Translations under genes and position numbers: made by a program
The notes under the pieces: model-generated
The model's input: the letters and a program-made list of their open reading frames with translations, nothing else
Databases searched by the model: none
Told to the model about the DNA's origin: nothing
Shown here: in pieces, positions 1-6,921 of the stretch
Layout of the letters: every line of letters starts with the position of its first letter
Numbering within the stretch: position 1 is the first letter of the stretch
From: Acidobacteriaceae bacterium
GTDB taxonomy: Bacteria; Acidobacteriota; Terriglobia; Terriglobales; Acidobacteriaceae
Assembly: GCA_003152795.1 (NCBI GenBank)
Contig: PMBA01000119.1
Coordinates: forward strand, 1-11,041
Length of the DNA: 11,041 bases
Reading direction: 5' to 3'

Positions 1-132
1 ATTTTCAAGATGGCGCCAATCCACCATCACTTCGAGCTCCTGGGCTGGTCGGAATCGAAGGTAATTGTGCGCTTCTGGATCGCATCGCTGGTGTTCGCGC
101 TGTTTGCGCTGACCACGTTGAAACTAAGATAA
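1..132 (+). CDS. mraY: MraY C-terminal fragment (phospho-MurNAc-pentapeptide transferase)
   Basis: The first 43 codons are open from base 1 and end at TAA (130-132), so only the 3' end of the gene is present. The peptide contains [20 protein letters not shown], the conserved His-rich C-terminal motif of MraY, followed by a final hydrophobic helix ([16 protein letters not shown]) and a short basic end. MraY is the integral membrane enzyme that transfers phospho-MurNAc-pentapeptide from UDP to undecaprenyl phosphate to give lipid I. Position directly upstream of murD and ftsW on the same strand is the normal dcw order and supports the call. The start and the catalytic Asp residues lie outside the window. 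Confidence 0.93.
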   Translation: MFKMAPIHHHFELLGWSESKVIVRFWIASLVFALFALTTLKLR

Positions 133-136
133 AGAA

Positions 137-219
137 TCCACCACGGAGGCACAGAGACACAGAGGAAAAAAGACAAAACTTGCTTTTCTCCGTGTCTCTG
201 TGCCTCCGTGGTGAAATGA
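137..219. repeat. Long inverted repeat (dispersed palindromic element) between mraY and murD
   Basis: The left arm (139 to about 169) begins CACCACGGAGGCACAGAGAC. The right arm (about 183-213) is its reverse complement, ending GTGCCTCCGTGGTG. The arms match over about 30 bases apart from a G/A difference and a one-base slip near the loop, with about a dozen A-rich unpaired bases between them. The element starts 6 bases after the mraY stop and ends 12 bases before the murD ATG, so it fills the gap. I recall this sequence as one that recurs in non-coding DNA of many environmental bacteria and yields spurious peptides (TTEAQRHGE, FLCVSVPPWW) in gene predictions, both of which it would encode here. 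It lacks a following T-run, so it is not a classical terminator. Confidence 0.9.
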
Positions 220-225
220 GATTTC

Positions 226-1590
226 ATGGACCTTAATAACAAACGCGTGCTCGTCGTTGGCCTGGGCAAGTCCGGCGTGGCCTCCGCCCTCTTTCTGAAG
301 TCGCGCGGCGCCCGCGTCACGGTGTCGGATTCCAAGCCCGAAGCCGAGCTTCGCGATGAAATCCTGCTCCTGCTGGAGCATGGGGTCACGGTCGAAACCG
401 GTGGCCACGGCGACCGCACCTTCCGAGGCCAGGACTTAATCGTCGTCAGCCCGGGTGTGCCGGTCGATGCGCCGCAACTGGTGCAGGCGCGCAACCTCGG
501 AGAGCCGGTCATCGGCGAAATCGAACTGGCCGCGCAATTTCTCGCCGGCCAGATCGTAGCCATCACCGGAGCCAACGGCAAAACCACCACCACCTCATTG
601 GCCGGCGAGATCATTGCCGCCGGAAAGTTCTCCACCCTGGTCGGCGGCAACATCGGCACGCCGGCCATCAGTCTTGCGGATCAGGCCGGCCCCGCGGCCT
701 GGACCGTGCTCGAAGTATCAAGCTTTCAGCTGGAAACCATCGTTGAATTTCGCCCCCGGATCGCGGTCATTCTGAACATTACGCCCGACCATCTTGACCG
801 CCACAAAACTTTCACAAACTACACTAACGCTAAGGCCCGCATCTTCGAGAACCAGCGCGGAGATGATTTCACCGTCCTCAACGCCGATGATCCCACCACC
901 GCGGCGCTATCGGATCGCACCCGCGCCCAGTTGTTCTGGTTCAGCCGCAAGAAGGAACTTGAAAAAGGAGCGTTTGTCCGCGGCACGCATATTTATTTCC
1001 GGGATGGCCATCGTGAAAGTGAAATCCTCCCCGTTGCCGAGGTGCCGCTGAAAGGCGCTCACAACCTCGAAAATGTGCTCGCTGGAGTTTCTATCGGCAT
1101 GCTCGTCGGCTGCCAGCCGGAACAGATTCGCCATGCTGTCCGGAGCTTCAAAGCCGTCGAGCACCGGCTGGAGTTCGTCGCCAGGTTCGCGGGCGTGGAT
1201 TACTACAACGACTCCAAGGCTACGAACGTCGATGCGACCATCAAGGCGCTGGAATCTTTCCCGGCGAACATTCACCTGATTCTCGGGGGCAAGGACAAGG
1301 GCAGCGATTACACCGTGCTCCATGAGTTGCTGCGTCAGCGAGTCAAGCGCGTGTACACGATCGGAGCCGCAGCCACCAAGATCGAATCGCAGATTCAGGG
1401 CGCTGCCGAAATCGATCATGCGGAAACGCTCGAAAACGCCGTCCGGCGCGCCAGCGAATCTGCGGTCGCTGGCGATGTCATCCTGCTGGCTCCGGCCTGC
1501 GCCAGCTTTGATCAGTTCCAGAGCTACGAGCACCGCGGCCGAGTTTTCAAAGAGATTGTGCATTCTCTGGCGATGTCTCGATCCGTGTAG
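226..1590 (+). CDS. murD: UDP-N-acetylmuramoyl-L-alanine--D-glutamate ligase (MurD)
   Basis: Cytoplasmic Mur ligase that adds D-glutamate to UDP-MurNAc-L-Ala using ATP, the second amino-acid step of peptidoglycan precursor synthesis. The 454 residues match the usual MurD length. Visible motifs in order: N-terminal Rossmann-like VLVVGLGKSG (8-17), ATP-binding loop GANGKTTTT (115-123), GNIG (141-144), SSFQL (165-169), NITPDHLDRH (184-193) followed by the YTNAK segment with a likely carbamylated lysine (K203), HNLEN (279-283), HRLE (313-316), YNDSKATN (327-334), GGKDKG (354-359) and APACASFDQF (422-431). No key motif is missing. The ATG at 226 lies just past the inverted repeat; there is no purine-rich Shine-Dalgarno, only GGTGA at 210-214 inside the repeat arm. 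Flanking mraY and ftsW place it in the dcw operon. Confidence 0.97.
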   Translation: MDLNNKRVLVVGLGKSGVASALFLKSRGARVTVSDSKPEAELRDEILLLLEHGVTVETGGHGDRTFRGQDLIVVSPGVPVDAPQLVQARNLGEPVIGEIELAAQFLAGQIVAITGANGKTTTTSLAGEIIAAGKFSTLVGGNIGTPAISLADQAGPAAWTVLEVSSFQLETIVEFRPRIAVILNITPDHLDRHKTFTNYTNAKARIFENQRGDDFTVLNADDPTTAALSDRTRAQLFWFSRKKELEKGAFVRGTHIYFRDGHRESEILPVAEVPLKGAHNLENVLAGVSIGMLVGCQPEQIRHAVRSFKAVEHRLEFVARFAGVDYYNDSKATNVDATIKALESFPANIHLILGGKDKGSDYTVLHELLRQRVKRVYTIGAAATKIESQIQGAAEIDHAETLENAVRRASESAVAGDVILLAPACASFDQFQSYEHRGRVFKEIVHSLAMSRSV

Positions 1591-1707
1591 GGTCTGCCCG
1601 TGTGGTGCCGGGGACGAGTCACGACACGCACCAGCAAGCGCCGCTGGAACCAACTCAGTTATCCCCCTCGCCAATTCCAGACGCGAAACCCCTCCCTCTC
1701 TCCCGGT

Positions 1708-1723
1708 CTCCGTGGTGAAATGA
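1708..1723 (+). repeat. Half copy of the mraY-murD repeat, upstream of ftsW
   Basis: CTCCGTGGTGAAATGA (1708-1723) is identical over 16 bases to 204-219, the outer end of the right arm of the mraY-murD inverted repeat. Both copies begin exactly 22 bases before an ATG (murD 226, ftsW 1730), and the following bases are also alike (GATTTC against ATTCTT). No matching left arm is seen in 1591-1700, so this is a remnant or a half element. The preceding murD-ftsW spacer (1591-1707) shows no gene and only short weak stems. Confidence 0.75.
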
Positions 1724-1729
1724 ATTCTT

Positions 1730-2821
1730 ATGGCGAAGCGGGTTAGCGTCGATCGCTGGATGTTTACCGTGACCACGATTCTGGTCTTTATCGGACTGGT
1801 CATGATCTTCAGCGCTTCCGCCGTGATGGCCAAGGAACGCTTCGGGTCGGCCTACGAATTCCTGCTCAAGCAACTGGTATGGGCCGTCGCCGGGCTTGCC
1901 GTGATGGTGTTCGCCATGAAGGTGGACTACAAGCGCCTTCAGCATCCAGCCCTGGTTTTCTCGTTGCTGGGCTTTACCACGCTGCTGCTTATCTCTGTTT
2001 TTTTCCTGGACCGCGCCCACGGCACCCACCGCTGGTTTCACATTGGCCCGATCTCGTTGCAGCCTTCGGAATTGGCCAAGCCCGCGCTCATTCTGTTTCT
2101 CGCATGGTTTCTCCAAAACAAGACTAAAGCCATGGACGACTGGCGCAACACGCTGATTCCCGCAGTGGCGCCAACCGCGGTTTTTCTGGCACTGATTGTT
2201 TTTCAGCCGGATCTCGGCACCGCCATCGCCTGTGCGGGCATCACCGCTTGTGTTCTGTTCGTCGCCGGTATCCGGCTGCGCTACTTCGGATACGCCTTCG
2301 CGGCCGCGCTGCTGCCCCTTTATTTCCTGATCTTTCACGTGGCTTACCGGAAAGACCGCATCCTCGCTTTTCTGAATCCCTACGCCGACCCGAAGGGCTT
2401 CGGCTTCCATATTATTCAGTCGCTGATTGCGGTCTCGACCGGCGGCGTCACCGGACTCGGCCTGATGGAAGGAAAGCAGAAACTGTTTTACCTTCCCGAG
2501 CCCCACACGGATTTTATTTTCGCCGTCACTGCCGAAGAGTTGGGCCTGGTGGGAGCGCTCGCCGTCATCATCCTGTTTGCGATCTTCCTCTGGCGCGGAA
2601 CGCGCGCCGCGCTGCGAACCCAGGATAACTTCGGCCGCTTCCTGGCCGTCGGCATCACCAGCATGATTGTGCTTCAGGCTTTCATCAACATCAGCGTCGT
2701 GCTGGGCCTGATGCCGACGAAAGGCATCCCGCTGCCATTCGTCTCCTACGGTGGATCGTCGCTGTTTGTGACCCTGATGTGCGTTGGAGTGCTGCTGAAT
2801 ATTACAAAGCAGGCAGAGTAA
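1730..2821 (+). CDS. ftsW: Septal peptidoglycan glycosyltransferase FtsW (SEDS family)
   Basis: Polytopic membrane protein of 363 residues with about ten hydrophobic segments. SEDS proteins polymerise lipid II into glycan strands; FtsW does this at the division septum with its cognate class B penicillin-binding protein. Family signatures seen: QPSELAKPALILF (111-123), FQPDLGTA (158-165), NPYADPKGFGFHIIQSLIAV (216-235), the loop PEPHTDFIFAVTAEELG (256-272) with D261 at the position of the essential Asp of RodA/FtsW, and GLMPTKGIPLPFVSYGGSS (326-344). The N-terminal VDRWMFTVTTILVFIGLVMIFSAS is typical of FtsW. The gene is 139 bases after murD on the same strand. The close paralogue RodA is the alternative, but the dcw context favours FtsW. 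The start lacks a strong Shine-Dalgarno and sits 22 bases after the start of the half-repeat. Confidence 0.93.
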   Translation: MAKRVSVDRWMFTVTTILVFIGLVMIFSASAVMAKERFGSAYEFLLKQLVWAVAGLAVMVFAMKVDYKRLQHPALVFSLLGFTTLLLISVFFLDRAHGTHRWFHIGPISLQPSELAKPALILFLAWFLQNKTKAMDDWRNTLIPAVAPTAVFLALIVFQPDLGTAIACAGITACVLFVAGIRLRYFGYAFAAALLPLYFLIFHVAYRKDRILAFLNPYADPKGFGFHIIQSLIAVSTGGVTGLGLMEGKQKLFYLPEPHTDFIFAVTAEELGLVGALAVIILFAIFLWRGTRAALRTQDNFGRFLAVGITSMIVLQAFINISVVLGLMPTKGIPLPFVSYGGSSLFVTLMCVGVLLNITKQAE

Positions 2822-2829
2822 GTGCCAGC

Positions 2830-2859
2830 GCCCGGCACAAAGTGAACCCCGCGCCGGGC
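2830..2859. terminator. Possible hairpin between convergent ftsW and the YbjQ-like gene
   Basis: GCCCGGC (2830-2836) can pair perfectly with GCCGGGC (2853-2859) across a 16-base loop. It sits in the 51-base gap between two convergent genes, where a bidirectional terminator would be expected. Neither side has a T-run and the loop is long, so this is only a candidate. Confidence 0.3.
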
Positions 2860-2872
2860 CAGCTATCCTGCG

Positions 2873-3238
2873 TTATCTTGCGGATTCAACCACCACAGCC
2901 GTGCCATAGGCAAGAACTTCCGTGACGCCCTGCATCACTTCCGTTGCGTCATAGCGGGCTCCGACTACGGCATTGCCTCCGATCTCCGCGGCGTGCTGCA
3001 ACATCAAGTCGAACGCTTCGGCGCGCGTCCTCTCGCATAGATTGGTAAGCAGGGTAATGTTGCCGCCGACCAGCGTCTGCAGCCCCGCTCCAATGGTTCC
3101 AAAAATCGACCGGGAACGCACCGTGATTCCGCGCACCACGCCCAGCGTGCGCACCACGCGAAAGCCATCGAGTTCAAACTGCGTGGTCACCATGTTATGC
3201 GGGACCATCCGTCCCGCAGTTCCACCATAATTACCCAT
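2873..3238 (-). CDS. YbjQ/UPF0145 family protein
   Basis: About 121 residues from the ATG at 3238. The core begins [20 protein letters not shown] and contains a central acidic/helical part ([21 protein letters not shown]) and the conserved end [28 protein letters not shown]. This is the pattern of the YbjQ family (PF01906, called a putative heavy-metal-binding domain), a small homo-oligomeric cytosolic protein with no proven function. The open frame extends to an ATG at 3277 that overlaps the upstream stop by ATGA. I prefer 3238 because GGAGGAG (3241-3247) lies directly before it, although the spacing is short. Family members are usually 100-110 residues, so a start at MVTT (residue 16 here) is also possible. 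It is probably co-transcribed with the CPXCG gene upstream. Confidence 0.85.
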   Translation of the reverse strand: MGNYGGTAGRMVPHNMVTTQFELDGFRVVRTLGVVRGITVRSRSIFGTIGAGLQTLVGGNITLLTNLCERTRAEAFDLMLQHAAEIGGNAVVGARYDATEVMQGVTEVLAYGTAVVVESAR

Positions 3239-3240
3239 CG

Positions 3241-3247
3241 CTCCTCC
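3241..3247 (-). promoter_or_regulatory. Shine-Dalgarno deciding the YbjQ-like start
   Basis: On the minus strand GGAGGAG is followed by CG and the ATG at 3238. The match to the anti-Shine-Dalgarno is strong, with the GGAGG core 4 bases from the start. It favours 3238 over the longer in-frame start at 3277. Confidence 0.6.
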
Positions 3248-3273
3248 GGAGACATCGTCGCTGCAACAACGCT

Positions 3274-3486
3274 TCATTCTAATTCAGCGTCGATCGCAAA
3301 CTCGCCTTTGCCGCTGTCCCAACTGACGCCCAGCACATTCGCCTTGCAGCAGACCTGGCAATCCTCCACGTAGCGCTGGCGACGGCCCGCGGATTCATCA
3401 ACCGTGATTTCGTTCCATTCCCCGCAACCGGCGCACACATACCCGCCCACCATGAAGCCATTGTAGAGCCTTGGCTGCGGGATCAT
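3274..3486 (-). CDS. Small CPXCG-type cysteine-rich (zinc-ribbon-like) protein
   Basis: 70 residues. The pattern [19 protein letters not shown] followed by [14 protein letters not shown] matches the Cys-rich CPXCG family (PF14255): a CxxC knuckle at residues 18-21 (CAGC), an acidic spacer, then D-C-x-V-C-C at 42-46. The proline of CPXC is replaced by alanine. Two Cys pairs suggest bound zinc or iron; the role of the family is unknown. It is cytosolic, with no signal or membrane segment. The start is unsure: ATG at 3486 gives 70 residues and ATG at 3453 gives 59, closer to the family, and neither has a clear Shine-Dalgarno. The stop overlaps a possible downstream ATG (ATGA at 3274-3277), so it is likely coupled with the YbjQ-like gene. 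Confidence 0.75.
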   Translation of the reverse strand: MIPQPRLYNGFMVGGYVCAGCGEWNEITVDESAGRRQRYVEDCQVCCKANVLGVSWDSGKGEFAIDAELE

Positions 3487-3493
3487 CCCGATA

Positions 3494-3517
3494 GATCGAT
3501 GGAGTGATGGAGCGATG
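3494..3517. repeat. Three-unit 8-bp tandem repeat
   Basis: GATCGATG, GAGTGATG and GAGCGATG follow each other directly (3494-3517), three imperfect 8-base units. They lie in the divergent gap between the CPXCG gene and the M24 peptidase gene and run into the palindromic repeat that begins at 3508. Confidence 0.55.
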
Positions 3518-3547
3518 GGCCGCTCGCCCGTCCCGGCGCGCCGGGAC
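3508..3547. repeat. Dispersed palindromic repeat plus 18-bp perfect palindrome
   Basis: Bases 3508-3533 begin TGGAGCGA and end TCGCCCGTCC, as does the element at 8277-8303, so the two are copies of one family. GATGGGC (3514-3520) can pair with GCCCGTC (3526-3532) with one G-T wobble. Directly overlapping it, GTCCCGGCGCGCCGGGAC (3530-3547) is a perfect 18-base palindrome. The pair occupies the region just upstream of the M24 gene promoter. Confidence 0.7.
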
Positions 3548-3572
3548 TAACCGGCACCCACCAGCAAATCGA

Positions 3573-3578
3573 TATAAT
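3573..3578 (+). promoter_or_regulatory. Candidate -10 box for the M24 peptidase gene
   Basis: A perfect TATAAT lies 20 bases before the ATG at 3599, giving a very short leader that still contains the GGAGG ribosome site at 3590-3594. The -35 position (about 3550-3555, ACCGGC) does not resemble TTGACA, so the promoter may be weak or need an activator. The 18-bp palindrome ends just upstream. Confidence 0.45.
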
Positions 3579-3598
3579 TGGTGACTTCCGGAGGCTTC

Positions 3599-4891
3599 AT
3601 GGTGTCGCGCCGCCGTTTCCTGAAAACTGGTTCGCTCGCTGCCGGCGTCAGCCTGGCTTTGCCCACGCTTGCCCAGCCCGCCGAGAGCGATAGACCTCTC
3701 CCGCCGGTCATCGCCGGCCTTCAGACTCTCCGCGGAGAAGCCACGCCCATCACCGTCGAAGAGCGCGCCGAGCGCCAGGAACGAGCTCGCCAATTGATGC
3801 GCGAGAACAATCTGTCCGCAATTTTGCTCGCTCCGGGCACATCGCTCAACTATTTCACCGGCATTCGCTGGGAGGGTGGCGAACGCCTCTTTGCCATGGT
3901 GTTACCCGCCAGGGGCGATGCGTTTTACGTGGCCCCCGCGTTTGAGGAAGGCAGGGCGCGCGAGCAGATCGCCCAATTGCTCGATGGCGGCAAGCCCAGC
4001 CCCGATGTTCGCGTATGGCAGGAAGACGAGAGTCCCTACGCCCGCGTCGCGCAGGGATTCAGCGACCGCGGAATCGCCAGCGGCACCGTCGGCATCGAGG
4101 AGACGGCAAAGTTCCTCTTCAGCGACAACTTGCGAAAAGCCGCGGCCAGCGCGACGTTCACCAGTGCGACTCCGGTCACCGCTGGATGCCGCATGATCAA
4201 GAGCCGCCACGAAATCGACCTGATGCGACTGGCCTCGAAGGTCACTCTCACCGCCTACGAAGCGACATATCGTTCGATGAAAGTGGGTATGACCCAGCGG
4301 GATGTCGCGGAACTGCTGGAAGCAGCCCACCGCAAGCTCGGTTTTGAAGGCGGCGCCGATGTACAAGTGGGCGAGTTTTCCGCTTTCCCTCACGGCTCGG
4401 TCAAACCGCAGGCCATTCGCGAAAGCACGATCGTGATGATCGACGGCGGCTGCTCGGTGGAAGGCTACGCGTCCGACATCACGCGCACCTTTGTGCTTGG
4501 CAAAGCCGGCGACAAGATGAACCGGGTCTTTGACATTGTGCATCAAGCCCAAAGTGCCGCCCTGGCCGCCGCCAGGCCCGGCGCGGAGACTGGCTCCGTG
4601 GACGCCGCCGCGCGCAAAATCATTACCGACTCAGGCTACGGCCCCGATTACAAGTACTTCACTCACCGCCTGGGACACGGCATGGGCATGGACGGCCACG
4701 AGTGGCCGTATCTGGTCCGCGGCAACACCACCAAACTCCAGCCCGAAATGACCTTCAGCGACGAACCCGGCATCTATATTCGCGGAGAATTCGGCGTCCG
4801 ACTGGAGGACGACATGCACATCACCGAAACCGGAGCGGAACTGTTCACTCCCCAAAGCCCATCGCTGGAAAACCCGTTCGGGAAGGCGTAG
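3599..4891 (+). CDS. Tat-exported M24 family metallopeptidase (Xaa-Pro peptidase-like)
   Basis: 430 residues from the ATG at 3599, chosen because GGAGG (3590-3594) lies 4 bases before it; the frame is open further to a TTG at 3578. The N-terminus is a twin-arginine signal (SRRRFLK, residues 3-9, then a hydrophobic stretch to about 25, cleavage likely near TLA-QPA). A creatinase-like N-domain (about 50-195) precedes the pita-bread catalytic domain. All five metal ligands are visible: D282 (IDGG), D293 (SDITRTF), H360 (GHGMG), E389 (SDEPGIY) and E403 (RLEDD), with catalytic H265 in FPHG. Such enzymes hydrolyse X-Pro peptide bonds with two divalent metals. The Tat signal implies the folded, metal-loaded enzyme acts in the periplasm, perhaps on imported proline-rich peptides. 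Exact substrate (dipeptide or longer) cannot be told. Confidence 0.92.
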   Translation: MVSRRRFLKTGSLAAGVSLALPTLAQPAESDRPLPPVIAGLQTLRGEATPITVEERAERQERARQLMRENNLSAILLAPGTSLNYFTGIRWEGGERLFAMVLPARGDAFYVAPAFEEGRAREQIAQLLDGGKPSPDVRVWQEDESPYARVAQGFSDRGIASGTVGIEETAKFLFSDNLRKAAASATFTSATPVTAGCRMIKSRHEIDLMRLASKVTLTAYEATYRSMKVGMTQRDVAELLEAAHRKLGFEGGADVQVGEFSAFPHGSVKPQAIRESTIVMIDGGCSVEGYASDITRTFVLGKAGDKMNRVFDIVHQAQSAALAAARPGAETGSVDAAARKIITDSGYGPDYKYFTHRLGHGMGMDGHEWPYLVRGNTTKLQPEMTFSDEPGIYIRGEFGVRLEDDMHITETGAELFTPQSPSLENPFGKA

Positions 4892-4938
4892 AACTCGAAA
4901 GTCAATCGGCCTGTTCTGCACTTCACATTACAAGATTG

Positions 4939-6384
4939 CTACTCCACTACCCACTCCCGCATCCGCCGCAGCAGCGACGCAGGCGCTTCCGCTTCCAGCA
5001 CCACCAAACCTTCTTCATACCGGCGGGAATAGATGCGGGAGCCCGCCTCCAACAGGGCCAGCATCTTGCCCTCTTTTTGCGGGATGCGCAGGCGGACGCG
5101 GCGGGGACGATCGCCTTCGAGCAGGGCATCGACGCGTTCCAGCAGCGTGCTTAATCCGATCCCTTTCGCCGCCGAGACGTGGATGGTCTGCTCGTTCTCA
5201 CCCAGATCGCTGTCCCGCAGCGACTCGCGCTGTTTGGGAAGCAGCAGATCGATCTTATTCATCACCCGCAGCCGGGGCTTTTTGTCGGCTTCGAGTTCCT
5301 TGAGAACGCTTTCCACTTGCGCGTCCTGCTCGGCCGAGACCGGGCTGCTGGCATCCGAGACCTGCATGATCAGCGTCGCGCGCTGTACTTCTTCAAGCGT
5401 GGCGCGGAAAGCCGACACCAGCGTATGCGGAAGATGCCGGATGAAACCCACGGTATCGGAGAACAGAATTTTGCGTTTTGAGGGCAGCTCCGCGCCGCGG
5501 ATGGTTGGATCGAGCGTGGCAAACATGCGCGACGACGCTACCACGTTCGCTTTGGTAAGAGCGTTGAACAACGTGGATTTTCCCGCGTTCGTATAGCCGA
5601 CCAGCGCCACCAGGGCCACCGGAACCGATTCGCGCCGCTGCCGCTGCTGCGCCCGTATGCGGCGCACATTTTCGATTTGCTGTTTGACGTGCCGGACCCG
5701 CCGAAAAATCCGCCGCCGGTCAGTCTCGAGCTGAGTTTCGCCCGGTCCGCGAGTGCCGATCCCGCCGCCGAGTTGCGACATTTCCACGCCGCGCCCCGCC
5801 AGCCGTGGCAGCATGTACTCAAGCTGCGCCAGTTCCACCTGCAACTGACCCTCGCGAGTGCGCGCGTGCCGCGCGAAAATATCGAGAATGAGTTGTGTGC
5901 GATCGATGACCCGCGTGTGGACCACGCGCTCAATATTCCGCTGTTGCGAAGGTGAGAGATCGTGATCGAACAGAATCACATCCGCGGAAACCGAAGCGGC
6001 CGCCCCCGCAATCTCCTCCAACTTGCCCTTGCCGATCAGCGTAGCTGGATCCGGCCGGTCCTTGCGCTGCGTGAATTCGCCGGCAATTCCGGCGCCCGCG
6101 CTCGTCGCCAGCGCCCGTAATTCGTCGAGCGATTCCTCCGAGCTGAAGTCCGGGGAGTCCGCCGGCAACGACGAAGACGAGCCGGCAACGCTGGTAGCGT
6201 GATCTCGAGCCGCCTGCGCTCCCGAAGTGATGCTCGCGGATCTTGTCTTACCACTGCGGCCCCTGGTGCGAAACTCCACCCCCACCAGGAACGCCCGCTC
6301 CTGCCGCTCCGACGGATTCAATACCGCCTTGGCCTCATTCCGCGAACTGCCGCGGCTGCTTAGTCTGGAGTCATCTCGGCGCAA
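4939..6384 (-). CDS. hflX: GTPase HflX
   Basis: Translation-factor GTPase that binds the 50S subunit and, in known cases, splits stalled or heat-damaged ribosomes. Motifs in this 481-residue frame: the HflX N-domain with [16 protein letters not shown] (110-125), [14 protein letters not shown] (139-152) and [19 protein letters not shown] (161-179), [15 protein letters not shown] (206-220), P-loop GYTNAGKS (263-270), G2-region LDPTIR (291-296), DTVGF (310-314), NKID (376-379) and SAAKG (404-408). A Ser/Gly-rich stretch (about 41-85) lengthens the N-domain. The start is uncertain: TTG at 6384 is 11 bases after the hfq stop, but TTG at 6321, preceded by AAGG and closer to the family start [10 protein letters not shown], would give 460 residues. 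It forms an hfq-hflX operon as in many proteobacteria and converges on the M24 gene; the 47-base gap between them shows no hairpin. Confidence 0.95.
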   Translation of the reverse strand: MRRDDSRLSSRGSSRNEAKAVLNPSERQERAFLVGVEFRTRGRSGKTRSASITSGAQAARDHATSVAGSSSSLPADSPDFSSEESLDELRALATSAGAGIAGEFTQRKDRPDPATLIGKGKLEEIAGAAASVSADVILFDHDLSPSQQRNIERVVHTRVIDRTQLILDIFARHARTREGQLQVELAQLEYMLPRLAGRGVEMSQLGGGIGTRGPGETQLETDRRRIFRRVRHVKQQIENVRRIRAQQRQRRESVPVALVALVGYTNAGKSTLFNALTKANVVASSRMFATLDPTIRGAELPSKRKILFSDTVGFIRHLPHTLVSAFRATLEEVQRATLIMQVSDASSPVSAEQDAQVESVLKELEADKKPRLRVMNKIDLLLPKQRESLRDSDLGENEQTIHVSAAKGIGLSTLLERVDALLEGDRPRRVRLRIPQKEGKMLALLEAGSRIYSRRYEEGLVVLEAEAPASLLRRMREWVVE

Positions 6385-6395
6385 GCAAACTCACT

Positions 6396-6701
6396 TCATC
6401 CTTCAGTTCCGGAAGCGGAGCCCGCGGCCGCCGCTTCCCCAAGGGTCGCCACCGCCGCCGCCGGCTTCGCATCCATGTGGCTGTGCGCTGCGCGCGAGAT
6501 AACCACCGTCGAAATCGCATGCTTGAAAATGAGTTGTTCCTGGTTGCTCGTTTCCAGTACCACCGAATACTTGTCGAACGATCGGATCCGACCCGTCAGC
6601 TTCACCCCACTGACCAGATAGATCGTAATATTGTGCCGTTCCTTTCGCGCAGTGTTGAGGAAGGAATCCTGAATGTTCTGCTGTGCCGGCTTGGCTTCCA
6701 T
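6396..6701 (-). CDS. hfq: RNA chaperone Hfq
   Basis: 101 residues from the ATG at 6701. Hexameric Sm-like protein that pairs small RNAs with mRNAs. The Sm core is clear: [10 protein letters not shown] (7-16), basic rim patch ARKER (18-22), [15 protein letters not shown] (25-39), [10 protein letters not shown] (41-50) and the Sm2 motif FKHAISTVV (59-67), against YKHAIST in E. coli. The C-terminal 30 or so residues are an Ala/Gly-rich, probably disordered tail. The longer in-frame ATG at 6740 is rejected because AAGGAG (6710-6715) lies 8 bases before 6701 and the core begins normally there. hflX follows 11 bases later, so the two are very likely co-transcribed from the promoter at 6785-6813. 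Confidence 0.95.
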   Translation of the reverse strand: MEAKPAQQNIQDSFLNTARKERHNITIYLVSGVKLTGRIRSFDKYSVVLETSNQEQLIFKHAISTVVISRAAHSHMDAKPAAAVATLGEAAAAGSASGTEG

Positions 6702-6709
6702 TTGCCGAT

Positions 6710-6715
6710 CTCCTT
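6710..6715 (-). promoter_or_regulatory. Shine-Dalgarno of hfq
   Basis: AAGGAG on the minus strand, within an A-rich run, with 8 bases to the ATG at 6701. It fixes the hfq start and excludes the 13-residue N-terminal extension. Confidence 0.8.
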
Positions 6716-6784
6716 TTTTCGGGTTTCGATACTGCGCCATCAGCTTTGGGAGGGCAATTGGCGGCAGTTCTCCTATCGGCTCCT

Positions 6785-6813
6785 ACAATACGGACTTGTC
6801 TCACGCTTTTCAA
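6785..6813 (-). promoter_or_regulatory. Sigma70-like promoter of hfq-hflX
   Basis: On the minus strand TTGAAA (6808-6813) and TATTGT (6785-6790) are separated by exactly 17 bases, five and four matches to the consensus boxes. Transcription would begin near 6778 and leave a leader of about 77 bases before hfq. Hfq leaders in other bacteria can be autoregulated; nothing visible here proves it. Confidence 0.5.
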
Positions 6814-6892
6814 CTTCCGGGCGAAGAATATTTGGGACCCTTCTCCCACCCGTCCCCCCAACGGCTCATCTTCTCCCCGAGAATCGAGCGGG

Positions 6893-6921
6893 TTTCATTT
6901 CCCTCGCCAGCCGTCTACAAT
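6893..6921 (+). promoter_or_regulatory. Candidate promoter of the PuuD-like gene
   Basis: TACAAT (6916-6921) lies 17 bases after TTTCAT (6893-6898). The -10 box is good and the -35 poor. It would start transcription near 6928, about 35 bases before the TTG start at 6963. The 261-base divergent gap 6702-6962 otherwise holds only the hfq leader and promoter. Confidence 0.4.

Noticed and set aside
139..213. mraY-murD inverted repeat as an intrinsic terminator
   Set aside because: No T-run follows, the arms are far longer than usual, and murD must be transcribed through it.
27..668. 213-codon minus-strand frame across the mraY-murD repeat
   Set aside because: Antisense to murD; its middle is a translation of the dispersed inverted repeat and no family is recognisable.
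907..1833. 308-codon minus-strand frame
   Set aside because: It lies opposite murD and the start of ftsW, has no recognisable motif and reads as a GC-rich shadow.
1655..2506. 283-codon minus-strand frame
   Set aside because: Antisense to ftsW; composition is Gln/Gly/charged low complexity, typical of the reverse of a membrane-protein gene.
3902..4552. 216-codon minus-strand frame
   Set aside because: Opposite the M24 peptidase, whose metal ligands prove the plus-strand reading.
6758..6789. TTGGCG and TACAAT as a second plus-strand promoter in the hfq/PuuD gap
   Set aside because: The spacing is 20 bases, too long, and the -10 site overlaps the hfq -10 on the other strand.
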